Position numbers and translations under genes: made by a program
Shown here: one piece after another, positions 36,556 to 44,124 of the stretch
Position numbering within the stretch: position 1 is the stretch's first letter
Layout of the letters: every line of letters begins with the position of its first letter
Notes under the pieces: model-generated
Database searches by the model: none
Told to the model about the DNA's origin: nothing
What the model saw: only the letters and a program-made list of their open reading frames with translations
Origin: Flavobacterium sp. ZT3R18
GTDB lineage: Bacteria; Bacteroidota; Bacteroidia; Flavobacteriales; Flavobacteriaceae
Direction: 5' to 3'
Assembly: GCF_007097385.1 (NCBI RefSeq)
Contig: NZ_VJZS01000002.1
Span: forward strand, 345,164-409,163
DNA length: 64,000 nt

Positions 36556-36948
36556 TTAATTATGTCTGCGTTTTTCCAACAAATCTCTATTTTCTATCGG
36601 ATTTTCCTGGTTTTTCAAAGCATTGTCAATTTTCTCGATATAATCCAAAGAATCATCAATAAAGAAAACCAAATTTGGCACTTTACGCAATTGCAAACGT
36701 ACTCTTTGTGATAAATCATGCTTAATCAAAGTCGAATTCGTCTTGATTGCCAACAACGTTTCCTTCGCTTTCTCCTGAGGAAAAATACTTAAATGCACAG
36801 TAGCCACAGATAAATCTGTAGTTACAACAACCTTGGATACTGAAATTATCAAATTCGTAATTCCATTTTTTCTCACTTCACCTTGCAGAATGTCAACCAA
36901 ATCTTTTTGGATCACACCGCCTATTTTTTTCTGTCTATTTGTTTCCAT
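36556..36948 (-). CDS. rbfA: Ribosome-binding factor A
   Basis: RbfA assists late maturation of the 30S subunit and processing of 16S rRNA. The 130-residue protein has the KH-like RbfA fold segments: METNRQKKIGGVIQKDLVDILQGEVRKNGITNLIISVSKVVVTTDLSVATVHLSIF and the C-terminal LRKVPNLVFFIDDSLDYIEKIDNAL. It is the first gene of a unit with the permease. Confidence 0.95.
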   Translation of the reverse strand: METNRQKKIGGVIQKDLVDILQGEVRKNGITNLIISVSKVVVTTDLSVATVHLSIFPQEKAKETLLAIKTNSTLIKHDLSQRVRLQLRKVPNLVFFIDDSLDYIEKIDNALKNQENPIENRDLLEKRRHN

Positions 36949-37040
36949 AGTGCAAAAATACTATTTTTTTAAGAGACCACCTTACAAAGTCATAAACTCA
37001 TAAAGTTTTTTATATTTGTTTTATGATTTAGGAGCAGAAA

Positions 37041-37145
37041 ATTAGGCTTTTTCAGGAGGCAAAGTTCCTGCTGTCATTCCAATCTTTTTATTTTTGAAAA
37101 AAAAATAAAAAGGATTTTCCCTTCCATCAGGGCTAAAGAGAGACA
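37041..37145. repeat. Hairpin-centred non-coding element, second dispersed-repeat candidate
   Basis: A long A/T hairpin (37081-37095 with about 37100-37115, one unpaired base) is flanked by CCTGCTGTCATTCC on the left and TTTTCCCTTCCATCAGG on the right. The order of flank-hairpin-flank resembles the element at 33357-33492. No gene is supported in this 260-base gap. Confidence 0.45.
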
Positions 37146-37211
37146 GTAGTTCTTTTTTGGAAATATTTTAGAAAAAGAAAGAAAAAAAAACACCAACAGC
37201 ATAACAACACC

Positions 37212-37613
37212 ATGAGAAAAATAGAACACATCGGAATCGCAGTCAAAAACCTTGAAGTATCCAATTTACTTTTCGAAAAACTCTTTGGTGCACCAGCCTA
37301 CAAACAAGAAGAAGTCGCCAGCGAAGGGGTGAAAACCGCCTTTTTTATGAATGGTCCTAACAAAATTGAACTCCTCGAAGCCACCAATCCCGAAAGTCCA
37401 ATAGCCAAGTTCTTAGAAAAAAAAGGGGAAGGAATCCACCACATCGCTTTTGACGTAGAAGACATCCTTTCCGAAATTGAGCGACTCAAGTCAGAAGGTT
37501 TTATAGTTCTAAACGAAACCCCAAAAAGAGGAGCCGATAATAAGTTAGTCGCTTTTTTACATCCGAAAGGTACGAATGGGGTATTAATTGAATTATGTCA
37601 AGAAATAAAATAA
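37212..37613 (+). CDS. mce: Methylmalonyl-CoA epimerase
   Basis: The enzyme interconverts (R)- and (S)-methylmalonyl-CoA in propionate metabolism. The 133-residue protein is a glyoxalase-fold (VOC) member: IEHIGIAVKNLEVSNLLFEKLFG (3-25), FFMNGPNKIELLEATNPESPIAKFLEKKGEGIHHIAFDVEDI and LHPKGTNGVLIELCQ. The metal ligands H6, Q-region, H77-78 and E130-131 fit the family. The mutase genes are not in this window. Confidence 0.93.
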   Translation: MRKIEHIGIAVKNLEVSNLLFEKLFGAPAYKQEEVASEGVKTAFFMNGPNKIELLEATNPESPIAKFLEKKGEGIHHIAFDVEDILSEIERLKSEGFIVLNETPKRGADNKLVAFLHPKGTNGVLIELCQEIK

Positions 37614-37706
37614 AAAAAAACAGGTTTTAGTCAATTCATAATCAGTTGTTTTTAAAATAGTTCGCACTTAATTCATAAATAATTTCAAAATCTACTCTAA
37701 AAACAC

Positions 37707-37737
37707 TTGTAACAATTAAAAAATAGTAGTAATATTG
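37707..37737 (+). promoter_or_regulatory. Predicted tRNA promoter
   Basis: TTG at 37707-37709 and TAATATTG at 37730-37737 (one mismatch to TANNTTTG) are separated by 20 bases. The tRNA begins 13 bases later. Confidence 0.5.
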
Positions 37738-37750
37738 CAACTTCTAAACC

Positions 37751-37824
37751 GGTCCTATAGCTCAGCTGGTTAGAGCACCTGACTCATAATCAGGTGGTCC
37801 CTGGTTCGAGCCCAGGTGGGACCA
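37751..37824 (+). tRNA. tRNA with CAT anticodon (Met or lysidine-type Ile2)
   Basis: The 74-base gene folds as a full cloverleaf: acceptor arm GGTCCTA with TGGGACC, D-arm with AGCTCAGCTGGTTAGAGCA, anticodon arm CCTGA-CTCATAA-TCAGG, and T-arm CCTGG-TTCGAGC-CCAGG. Discriminator base is A. The anticodon is CAT, which could be elongator Met or the Ile2 tRNA modified by TilS; sequence alone does not separate them with confidence. Its 3' part is the integration site of the element that follows. Confidence 0.93.
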
Positions 37825-37825
37825 C
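37783..37825 (+). repeat. attL, 43-bp direct repeat inside the tRNA
   Basis: The sequence from the first base of the anticodon loop to one base past the tRNA end is repeated without mismatch at 55259-55301. The bases outside differ on both sides. Confidence 0.93.
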
Positions 37826-37835
37826 TAGTAAAATC

Positions 37836-37868
37836 AAGCCTTTACAGCAATGTAGAGGCTTTTTTGTT
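37836..37868 (+). terminator. Element-borne terminator just inside attL
   Basis: AAGCCTTTACA (37836-37846) pairs with TGTAGAGGCTT (37851-37861, one G-T), followed by TTTTTGTTTT. After integration it serves as the tRNA's terminator. Confidence 0.75.
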
Positions 37869-37991
37869 TTCATCAGTACAATATATGTATAACAAATTGC
37901 TGTTCTCACAAAGATAGTAAACTTTTCATTCTGTTTCAATTAGCTGTGTTTTTTTAGTATTTTTACTTTTCAAGTAAAAATAATTAGCGAT

Positions 37992-38720
37992 ATGGCAAAG
38001 ATAATTGAAAAAATTTTTTTCTTTCTTCATCAACAAATACAAAAGATAAATTCTATAATAACCTCTAGGAAGGTTTCACTTATTTTCGCCCCGCTATTAT
38101 CTATTTCGGTAGTTATTCTCAGTGCTTATCAGTTATACAATGGTAATTTTATTTTATTCCATTTAATACTTCTAATTTTAGGAATTATTTATTCATTTTT
38201 ACTTACAGTATCATCCACGTATTTTTTAAAAGGTGATAATATTTTTAATCGATATAATAGAGAAAAGTCAAATAGTAATTTATCTCAGTTCCAAAATACA
38301 TCAAAGTCTTCAAACAATATATCTGAGAAAAAAGTAGCTGATTTAATTGAGGCTAATAGAGAGGCAATAAATTACTATTATGTTGAATTTAAAAAGATTG
38401 AACTATTTAACGATGACACATTATTAATTGACTTTCAAAGTTTGATTGCTAATTGCTTAAAAAAAGTTAAGAACAATTATTTTTTTAAATTAGAAATAAG
38501 CGCTCAGGAAACACACGGTTTTATCAATGAATTTATGATTCCTTTCTTGATAAAATTAGATCCAAACAGTGTAATTCCTAAAAAAAGTATAGCTTCTCTG
38601 CTACAATATAAGAAAGCAGGGAAATATATTCTTGTAAATGAAAAATCATTATCCGATAAAAATAGAATAACCGTTACCCTTTTTCAAAAAAAGATATACG
38701 AAAGTGTTCAAAAAATGTAA
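37992..38720 (+). CDS. Two-helix membrane protein of unknown function
   Basis: The 242-residue protein has two close transmembrane helices (about 28-48 and 52-75: VSLIFAPLLSISVVILSAY and FILFHLILLILGIIYSFLLTVSS). A Ser/Asn-rich linker (about 92-115) and a soluble C-terminal domain of about 130 residues follow (SEKKVADLIEANREAINYYYVEFKKIELF...). No family is recognised. It is the first gene inside the element, 167 bases from attL. The 2TM-plus-cytosolic-domain layout is shared by some membrane effectors of defence systems, but nothing in the sequence proves this. Confidence 0.65.
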   Translation: MAKIIEKIFFFLHQQIQKINSIITSRKVSLIFAPLLSISVVILSAYQLYNGNFILFHLILLILGIIYSFLLTVSSTYFLKGDNIFNRYNREKSNSNLSQFQNTSKSSNNISEKKVADLIEANREAINYYYVEFKKIELFNDDTLLIDFQSLIANCLKKVKNNYFFKLEISAQETHGFINEFMIPFLIKLDPNSVIPKKSIASLLQYKKAGKYILVNEKSLSDKNRITVTLFQKKIYESVQKM

Positions 38721-38736
38721 ATCCCCTGAATTATTA

Positions 38737-38751
38737 TGCGACCAAGTCGCA
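38737..38751. promoter_or_regulatory. Inverted repeat upstream of the excisionase-like gene
   Basis: TGCGAC-CAA-GTCGCA is a perfect 6-bp inverted repeat with a 3-base spacer, 62 bases before the ATG at 38813. There is no T-run, so an operator is more likely than a terminator. Confidence 0.35.
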
Positions 38752-38812
38752 ATTCCACGTTTCATCTAGTTTCATTCCAGTAGTTTAGCCTCATAATTCT
38801 AAAACATAAATT

Positions 38813-39100
38813 ATGAACCCACAAAAAATTATTGAACAGTTAAATGAAATTAAAATGATGATTACAAAAGGTAATCAGTTCCAAAAAGAGATTTTTACCA
38901 TTAAAGATCTGATGAACTATACAGGCTTTTCAGATAGTACGATTCACAAATTATCTGCTAAAAAATTAATCCCTCATAACAAGCCAACCAACGGAGCTTT
39001 ATTCTTCGATCGAGTTGAGATAGTTGAATGGATTAGAAAGCACAAAGTCTATTCAGATGAAGAAGTTTTGTCTAAATTTTCCAAACAGTTAAAAAAATAA
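38813..39100 (+). CDS. Excisionase/HTH_17-type DNA-binding protein
   Basis: The 95-residue protein has a MerR-like/excisionase helix-turn-helix: FTIKDLMNYTGFSDSTIHKLSAKKLIPHNKPTNGALFFDRVEIVEWIRKHK (about 30-81). This is the standard small helix-turn-helix protein of Bacteroidota integrative elements, acting as directionality factor or as regulator of the replication genes. It is followed by a terminator and then the VapE-like gene. Confidence 0.85.
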   Translation: MNPQKIIEQLNEIKMMITKGNQFQKEIFTIKDLMNYTGFSDSTIHKLSAKKLIPHNKPTNGALFFDRVEIVEWIRKHKVYSDEEVLSKFSKQLKK

Positions 39101-39140
39101 GCGTTCAAAAATCGAATTTTGATCGCTTAGATTTTTTTTA
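39098..39140 (+). terminator. Terminator after the excisionase-like gene
   Basis: TAAGCG and CAAAAT arms (39098-39112) pair with ATTTTGATCGCTTA (39116-39129) with one internal mismatch, then a run of T. Confidence 0.7.
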
Positions 39141-39197
39141 TGTAACTCAAAAGAGTATGTGCTAATATAGGCATTATGCTCATTTATCAAATTATCT

Positions 39198-40376
39198 ATG
39201 GAAGAAATAAGCGTATATGATGTGTCATCACGCAAGGATTCTGTGTATGACAAAATTCAGGAAGAATTATCTAAGTATTTTAAAATCAAGTTTAATGAGA
39301 TTGCATTGGAGTATGAAATTTTTGATGCAAACTCAGCATGTAAAATCGATTTTAACGAATCCTCTCTGTTGATACATCTTCATAGAGAAAAATTAAATGT
39401 TAGTCCCCAAGTTTTTAAAACATACTTAAAGTCGCATTTTGTGGAACGTATCAATCCGCTGATAGAATATTTTAAAAGCTTACCACCTTGGAACGGTAAA
39501 GATCATGTCAAAAGGTACGCCGGCTATGTAAATACCGATGATAACGAATTGTTTCGCCTTCATCTTCTTAAATGGGCAGTTCGTGCTGTTAAAACGGTAT
39601 TTCTGAAGGAGGCTATAAATAAACATGTATTGGTTTTAGAAGGAGGTCAGAGTTTTGGTAAATCATATTTTTTAAATTTTCTATGTCCAACCCAACTTGA
39701 AAAATATTTATATACACATTTAGGAATAGGAAGGGATGAACGCATCAAGTTGGCTAAGTCTTTGATTATTAATATTGAGGAATTAGATGTAATGGGAAAA
39801 TATGATATCAATGCTATTAAAGCACTTATAAGTCAAGTTTCTATTAATGAGCGTTTACCATATGCAGATAAATCAACTTTACTCTATCGGACTTGTTCAT
39901 TTTTAGCGTCAACAAATCGTGCGGAATTTTTATGTGATGATACAGGTTCTGTAAGGTGGATTATTTTTAGCGTCATTGAGAAGATTGACTTTTCCTATAG
40001 TAAAGAATTTAATATAGATGATTTTTGGTCACAAGCTTATCATATTTTTAAATACCAAAAAGACTTTAAATCAGATTTAACTCAGGAAGAAATAAAAGTC
40101 AATGAATTGAGAAATGAACGTTTTACCATACAATCAGTAGAGAATGAATTTGTTTTAAAATACTATTCGACCAGTGACAATCTTTCAGATTTCAGGACGC
40201 CATCGGAAATTGTAACAGAACTACAGGTTATGGGGCATAAATTAATTGCTCAAAAAGTTGGCTCAGCACTAAAAAAACACAATTTTACCAGAATCAAGCA
40301 TGCAAAACGTCAAGTATATGGATATTTAGCAAAACCCAAATTTAGGGATTCGCCTTGGGGATTTACAGATTCTTAA
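39198..40376 (+). CDS. VapE-family (virulence-associated E) superfamily-3-like helicase
   Basis: The 392-residue protein shows YFKSLPPWNGKDHVKRYAGYV, the conserved entry to VapE domains. A P-loop follows, LEGGQSFGKSYFLNFL (K155), then Walker B IINIEELDVMGKYDINAIKALIS, and SFLASTNRAEFLCDDTGSVRWIIF with the arginine finger region. VapE proteins act as helicases with a neighbouring primase in plasmid-like replication of integrated elements. The P-loop carries Ser-Phe where most members have Gly-x-Gly-x. The primase gene follows after a repeat-rich gap. Confidence 0.88.
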   Translation: MEEISVYDVSSRKDSVYDKIQEELSKYFKIKFNEIALEYEIFDANSACKIDFNESSLLIHLHREKLNVSPQVFKTYLKSHFVERINPLIEYFKSLPPWNGKDHVKRYAGYVNTDDNELFRLHLLKWAVRAVKTVFLKEAINKHVLVLEGGQSFGKSYFLNFLCPTQLEKYLYTHLGIGRDERIKLAKSLIINIEELDVMGKYDINAIKALISQVSINERLPYADKSTLLYRTCSFLASTNRAEFLCDDTGSVRWIIFSVIEKIDFSYSKEFNIDDFWSQAYHIFKYQKDFKSDLTQEEIKVNELRNERFTIQSVENEFVLKYYSTSDNLSDFRTPSEIVTELQVMGHKLIAQKVGSALKKHNFTRIKHAKRQVYGYLAKPKFRDSPWGFTDS

Positions 40377-40382
40377 ATACAC

Positions 40383-40563
40383 TTACCTAGTTACCTAATT
40401 ACAGTTTAAGTAATTGAATTTAAGTAATTTATTTAGGTAGGTAACCTATGATAATCAATACTTGGCTTACCTTAATTAGGTAAACTAGGTAAATCAAAAA
40501 TAAAGCACCTTTTTTTTAATATGCTTATTATAGCTGTCCAATTTCGTTAGGTAGCTAGGTAGG
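40383..40563. repeat. Iteron-like cluster of TAGGTA/TACCTA hexamers
   Basis: Eight exact copies of TAGGTA or its complement lie at 40384, 40392, 40434, 40438, 40477, 40486, 40548 and 40556, plus two one-base variants near 40443 and 40468. Several pair into inverted repeats (TTACCT-TAATT-AGGTAA at 40467-40483). The cluster fills the gap between helicase and primase genes and may be a replication origin or a regulator-binding array. Confidence 0.65.
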
Positions 40564-40580
40564 CAAAAATTCAAATTATA

Positions 40581-41450
40581 GTGAACGATATAGAGAAATT
40601 AAGGAATATTCCAATGATCAATATTTTGAAAAGATTAAATATTGAAGCCATTGAAAAGAAAAAAGAACAGTTTTGGTTTAAAGCCGATTGGAGAAATGAG
40701 CAGACGCCTTCTGTAAAATGTGAGCATAATCTTTTTTATGACTTTGGTGAAGGTTTTGGAGGTAATACTGTGGACTTTATTATGAAATATTTTTCCATTG
40801 GTTTTTTGCAAGCAGTTAGATGGCTACAAAGTGAGGATGTTATTTTTTCTTTTGACCCGCCTAAACGAAATGTTTTTCTGGAGATGAAAGAAGAAAAGCA
40901 ATATCGTGTGGAAAGAATTCAACTTTTACAAAATAGAATTTTAATTGATTATTTAAATACAAGAAAATTGAACATTGAGATATGTAAAAGGTATTTATAT
41001 GAAGTGTATTATAGAATAAAGGATAGGAAATATTTTGGAGTGGGATTTAGGAATGATCAAAATCAATTTGAAATTCGAAATAAATATGCAAAATTATGTT
41101 TAGGAATAAAATGGTTTACATGGATTAACAAAAACAATAAATCCCTTGTAGTCTTAGAATCATGGTCGGATTTCATTTCATTATTGACGTTGTATCCAAA
41201 ATGCGAAAAGTCAAAAGATTTCTTGATTTTAAATTCTCTATCAATGCTTTCGAAAGTAGATCAAGTATTAAATGTTTATTCTGAACTTTTGTTTGCGCTG
41301 GACAACGATGTTGCGGGTTCGAATGCAACAGAAAACTGTTTAAATAAGTGGAATTCAGCGGGAGCAAGATGTAAAGATATTAGGTATCTGTTTCATGGTT
41401 CAAAAGATATAAATGATTTCTTGATTTTAAATACTAAAATAAGTGTTTAG
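40581..41450 (+). CDS. TOPRIM-type primase with CHC2-like N-terminal part
   Basis: The 289-residue protein is DnaG-like and starts at GTG. Its N-terminus (IPMINILKRLNIEAIEKKKEQFWFKADWRNEQTPSVKCEHNLFYDFGEGFGGNTVDFIMKYF) matches the zinc-ribbon domain of primases but with few cysteines. The TOPRIM segments are SLVVLESWSDFISLLTLY (Glu of motif 1) and LLFALDNDVAGSNATE (DxD of motif 2). It should make primers for element replication with the VapE helicase. The GTG start is kept because the upstream IPMINILK segment is conserved in the family. Confidence 0.85.
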   Translation: MNDIEKLRNIPMINILKRLNIEAIEKKKEQFWFKADWRNEQTPSVKCEHNLFYDFGEGFGGNTVDFIMKYFSIGFLQAVRWLQSEDVIFSFDPPKRNVFLEMKEEKQYRVERIQLLQNRILIDYLNTRKLNIEICKRYLYEVYYRIKDRKYFGVGFRNDQNQFEIRNKYAKLCLGIKWFTWINKNNKSLVVLESWSDFISLLTLYPKCEKSKDFLILNSLSMLSKVDQVLNVYSELLFALDNDVAGSNATENCLNKWNSAGARCKDIRYLFHGSKDINDFLILNTKISV

Positions 41451-41502
41451 GCCTTGTGTGTCAATATCATTGCTTTGAAGAGTTTATACTTGTAATTTAT
41501 TT

Positions 41503-41576
41503 AGCAAGTAGGACAGGGGCGGAAAAACCCCTATCCTACTTGCTCTGCGAGGCTAAAGCCTTAAAAACAAGGCTTT
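41503..41576 (+). other. Candidate oriT: long hairpin in front of the mobilization genes
   Basis: A 17-bp arm at 41503-41519 pairs with 41528-41544 with one mismatch around an 8-base loop. A second 8-bp hairpin, AAAGCCTT/AAGGCTTT, lies at 41555-41576. There is no coding frame in the 210-base gap and the mobilization operon starts 87 bases further on. This is the usual place for a transfer origin; the nick site is not determined. Confidence 0.55.
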
Positions 41577-41662
41577 CTTTAAGAATGAAGTTTATAAGAT
41601 TTTATAACTTAAATATAATTAAATACATAACCAGCTGATTAACAGCTTTAAAAGTTATAATT

Positions 41663-42181
41663 ATGACTAAAAAAAGTATTATTATAGATGAAAAAGCTCA
41701 TGCAGAACTTGGCAAATTATCTGAAAGTTTACGAATGAATTTGGGTGCTCTTATACAAGAAATGATTTATTATTTCAAAAAAACAGGTATCGATCCTAAA
41801 GATGCTGTAAACAAAAATCCAGCTTTAATGGTTGCAGCTTTAGATAAAAGGATAGTCTCTTTTTTAAAAGTTCAAGAAAGAGATATTTTGAAACCATTAA
41901 GACAGGATGTTTTTAATTATCAAAATACTCAAAAGGAAGAAATTTCAAAATTAATTATTTCGATAAATAAAATCCTAAATCAACAATCAGAACGAACAAC
42001 TGAAATAAAAAAAGCTAATTTAGAGAACCTGAACAAAATAAATAGCAATGACGAAGAAAGAACTAAAATGGTAATTTCTGAATTACAAAAAAACAGACAA
42101 GCTATTTTGCTTATTTGTCAACTATTAGACGAAAAAAACAAATCTGGCACTTTGGGTAAAATTAAATCTCTTTTTTCATAA
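41663..42181 (+). CDS. Mobilization accessory protein, BfmA/BtgA type
   Basis: The 172-residue protein starts with a ribbon-helix-helix-like segment (MTKKSIIIDEKAHAELGKLSESLRMNLGALIQEMIYYFKKTGIDP). A coiled-coil-rich region (about 70-160) follows. This matches the BfmA/BtgA family, whose members bind oriT and help the relaxase. Its stop overlaps the relaxase ATG by one base (TAATG), so translation is coupled. Confidence 0.82.
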   Translation: MTKKSIIIDEKAHAELGKLSESLRMNLGALIQEMIYYFKKTGIDPKDAVNKNPALMVAALDKRIVSFLKVQERDILKPLRQDVFNYQNTQKEEISKLIISINKILNQQSERTTEIKKANLENLNKINSNDEERTKMVISELQKNRQAILLICQLLDEKNKSGTLGKIKSLFS

Positions 42182-43437
42182 TGCCGATATCTAAACTACA
42201 TAGTACACTTGGAGCTGACAATAAAGGAAGTTGTTCCAACTTGGCCATTTACTTAGAAAAGGAAAATGAAGAATTAGATAAAATAATCAAAAAGACTTCC
42301 TCAATGAGTGAAATATCTCAGCTAGAAAATAGGAAACAAGGTTTCTTTACAGCTTCAGAGATTAATATCAATACGATAGATGTTATTGGTTCTATCGATA
42401 ATAATAAAAGAAAATTAGGAGCAAATGATGCTAAATATTTTGCTCCAACAATTAGCTTCAGCGAGAATGAGTTGAGTCATATTGCCTTTCTAGCTACTGG
42501 CAAAAGAGAAATTACAAGTGTTTTGGACTTTAAATTATCTGAATTAAAGCAATTTAACGCCCTTATAAGAGATTATGGACGCAAAGTAATGGATAACTAT
42601 GCTTTGAATTTTAATCGTCAAGACAAGGGAATTAAAACGGGTGCTGATTTGGTTTATTTTGCAAAAATTGAGCATTTTAGAAAATACAAGGGTACAGATA
42701 AAGAGGTTATTAATCGAAAAGAAATTTCTGGAGAGTACAAAAAGGGTTTGCAATCTCATATTCACATAATTGTTTCAAGAAAAGATAAAACACAAATATT
42801 AAAATTAAGCCCTACTTGTAATGAAAAACAAACCAATAGAAAAATTGGTAATAACGAATATCAAGTGGGATTTGATAGAGTAAAATGGATCAATTCGAAC
42901 GAAAAAACTTTTGATGAACATTTTAATTATAAACGAAAAGAACTTGAAAAATTTCAAAATCAAAATATTTTAAAAAACGGAAGTCCTCAGGGCAAACATG
43001 AGATCAATAAAAAAATAGAAATAGAATCGATTAATATGGATGATATAAAAAAACAAATTATGAATGCTCATTTCAATGTTTTGATGACAAAACCAAACAA
43101 TTTAAAAGAGTATCAGCAACGAATGATAAAATTTGCCATTCAAGTTTTGCCAACAATAAATAAAGTTGGTTTTATCCAAGAGAATCACTTTTTTTACGAA
43201 CAATCAGGTATAGATTTCAAAGCGGGTGAAGTTGATAAAAACTTAAAACTCTATGAATTATTTAGTGCTGATAGTAAAACAACGAAGCAAGTGCAACAAA
43301 CTGAATCGTCATTAGAGGATTGGAAAATTAACACCGAAAAATTAACATCCATTTTATCATCTCTTCCCTTTGAAATCGATCCAGGTGTTGATGATGAATT
43401 GCTAAAAAGAAAAAGAAAGAGAGCAATAAGAAGATGA
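42181..43437 (+). CDS. Relaxase/mobilization protein, MobB (DUF5712) type
   Basis: The relaxase nicks oriT and pilots the DNA strand to a recipient. The 418-residue protein begins PISKLHSTLGADNKGSCSNLAIYLEKEN, continues with a tyrosine-rich region (YGRKVMDNYALNF), and has the metal-binding HxH pair H193/H195 in LQSHIHIIVSRKD. These features fit the BfmC/BtgB-MobB group of Bacteroidota mobilizable elements. A long charged C-terminal half follows. The catalytic tyrosine cannot be fixed with certainty (Y75 or the YxxY region are candidates). Confidence 0.85.
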   Translation: MPISKLHSTLGADNKGSCSNLAIYLEKENEELDKIIKKTSSMSEISQLENRKQGFFTASEININTIDVIGSIDNNKRKLGANDAKYFAPTISFSENELSHIAFLATGKREITSVLDFKLSELKQFNALIRDYGRKVMDNYALNFNRQDKGIKTGADLVYFAKIEHFRKYKGTDKEVINRKEISGEYKKGLQSHIHIIVSRKDKTQILKLSPTCNEKQTNRKIGNNEYQVGFDRVKWINSNEKTFDEHFNYKRKELEKFQNQNILKNGSPQGKHEINKKIEIESINMDDIKKQIMNAHFNVLMTKPNNLKEYQQRMIKFAIQVLPTINKVGFIQENHFFYEQSGIDFKAGEVDKNLKLYELFSADSKTTKQVQQTESSLEDWKINTEKLTSILSSLPFEIDPGVDDELLKRKRKRAIRR

Positions 43438-43497
43438 TTTAATATAAAAATACAACAGTATAAGAAATCAAAAATAAGGGAATTTTCCCAATTATTT

Positions 43498-43535
43498 GGT
43501 AGTGTCTCACTTACACACTTTATGGGACAGTGTCA
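43498..43535. other. IS-end-like segment downstream of the relaxase gene
   Basis: A short stretch contains AGTGTC twice in direct orientation (43501-43506 and 43529-43534) around CACTTACACACTTTATGGGA. The look recalls insertion-sequence ends, but no transposase or target duplication is present. Confidence 0.25.
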
Positions 43536-43536
43536 A

Positions 43537-43944
43537 TTATTTATTGATTAATTTTTCGAGCCTTGCCATCATTTCATCTTTTTCTTTCAGCATGCGCTCG
43601 TATAACGCAATTTTTTCTTCGTGAAGTGCAACCAATTTTTCTATTGGATGAAAATTAATTGTTCCATAATTAAATGAATTACTAAAGGCGTGTTCTCCAA
43701 AAGTATTAGAAATAATATTTATAGCCTGCTCTTCATCAAAATTCTGAAACGCTTCCACGGGAATTTTCAAAGAATTTGAGATTTGATTAAGTATATCATC
43801 TTCAATTACATCTTTTTGCTCCAGCATAGAAATTTTCTTTTGATTCCAGTCATTTCCCAGATCAAAAGCCAATGCCTCTTGTTTGATGCAAAGCATTTCT
43901 CTGAAGCGTTTTACGTTTCTTCCCTGATGTATTTTCTGTTCCAT
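43537..43944 (-). CDS. XRE-family HTH regulator with coiled-coil tail
   Basis: From ATG 43944 the protein has 135 residues. The N-terminal HTH is GRNVKRFREMLCIKQEALAFDLGNDWNQKKISMLEQKDVIEDDILNQISNSLKIPVEAF, with WNQKKIS as recognition helix. The C-terminal part (HEEKIALYERMLKEKDEMMARLEKLI) forms a coiled coil for dimerisation. Similar proteins are common in Bacteroidota conjugative elements. It is divergent from the unknown operon that follows, and repeated blocks in front of that operon are candidate binding sites. The longer frame from 43956 begins MILI and is less likely. Confidence 0.8.
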   Translation of the reverse strand: MEQKIHQGRNVKRFREMLCIKQEALAFDLGNDWNQKKISMLEQKDVIEDDILNQISNSLKIPVEAFQNFDEEQAINIISNTFGEHAFSNSFNYGTINFHPIEKLVALHEEKIALYERMLKEKDEMMARLEKLINK

Positions 43945-44045
43945 AATGAGTATCAATTTTCTGAAGGCTCAAAGATAAAGCCATTTGGATTAAAAAGTCT
44001 GATGTTCAAAGGTAAAAAAATATCTTGTAAAATATCCCTTTTATC

Positions 44046-44083
44046 AGATATTATATCCGTATTCAGAATAGATTATCCTTTTT
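44046..44083 (+). promoter_or_regulatory. Operator-like block, copy 1
   Basis: AGATATTATATCC, a 7-base spacer and GAATAGATTATCCTTTTT. The same arrangement with the same spacer length occurs at 44671-44708. The block ends 41 bases before the ATG at 44125. A weaker related stretch (AAAATATCCCTTTT) lies just to its left and may serve the divergent regulator. Confidence 0.55.
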
Positions 44084-44124
44084 AAAGAATAGAACTTCGC
44101 TGGTGAATATTAAATCTTTCCCCT

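Noticed and set aside
40383..40563. CRISPR array reading of the TAGGTA repeats
   Set aside because: Units are six bases, irregularly spaced and in both orientations; there are no spacers of constant size and no cas genes.
43498..43535. Insertion sequence next to the relaxase gene
   Set aside because: Only an end-like segment is present; there is no transposase gene, matching second end or target duplication.
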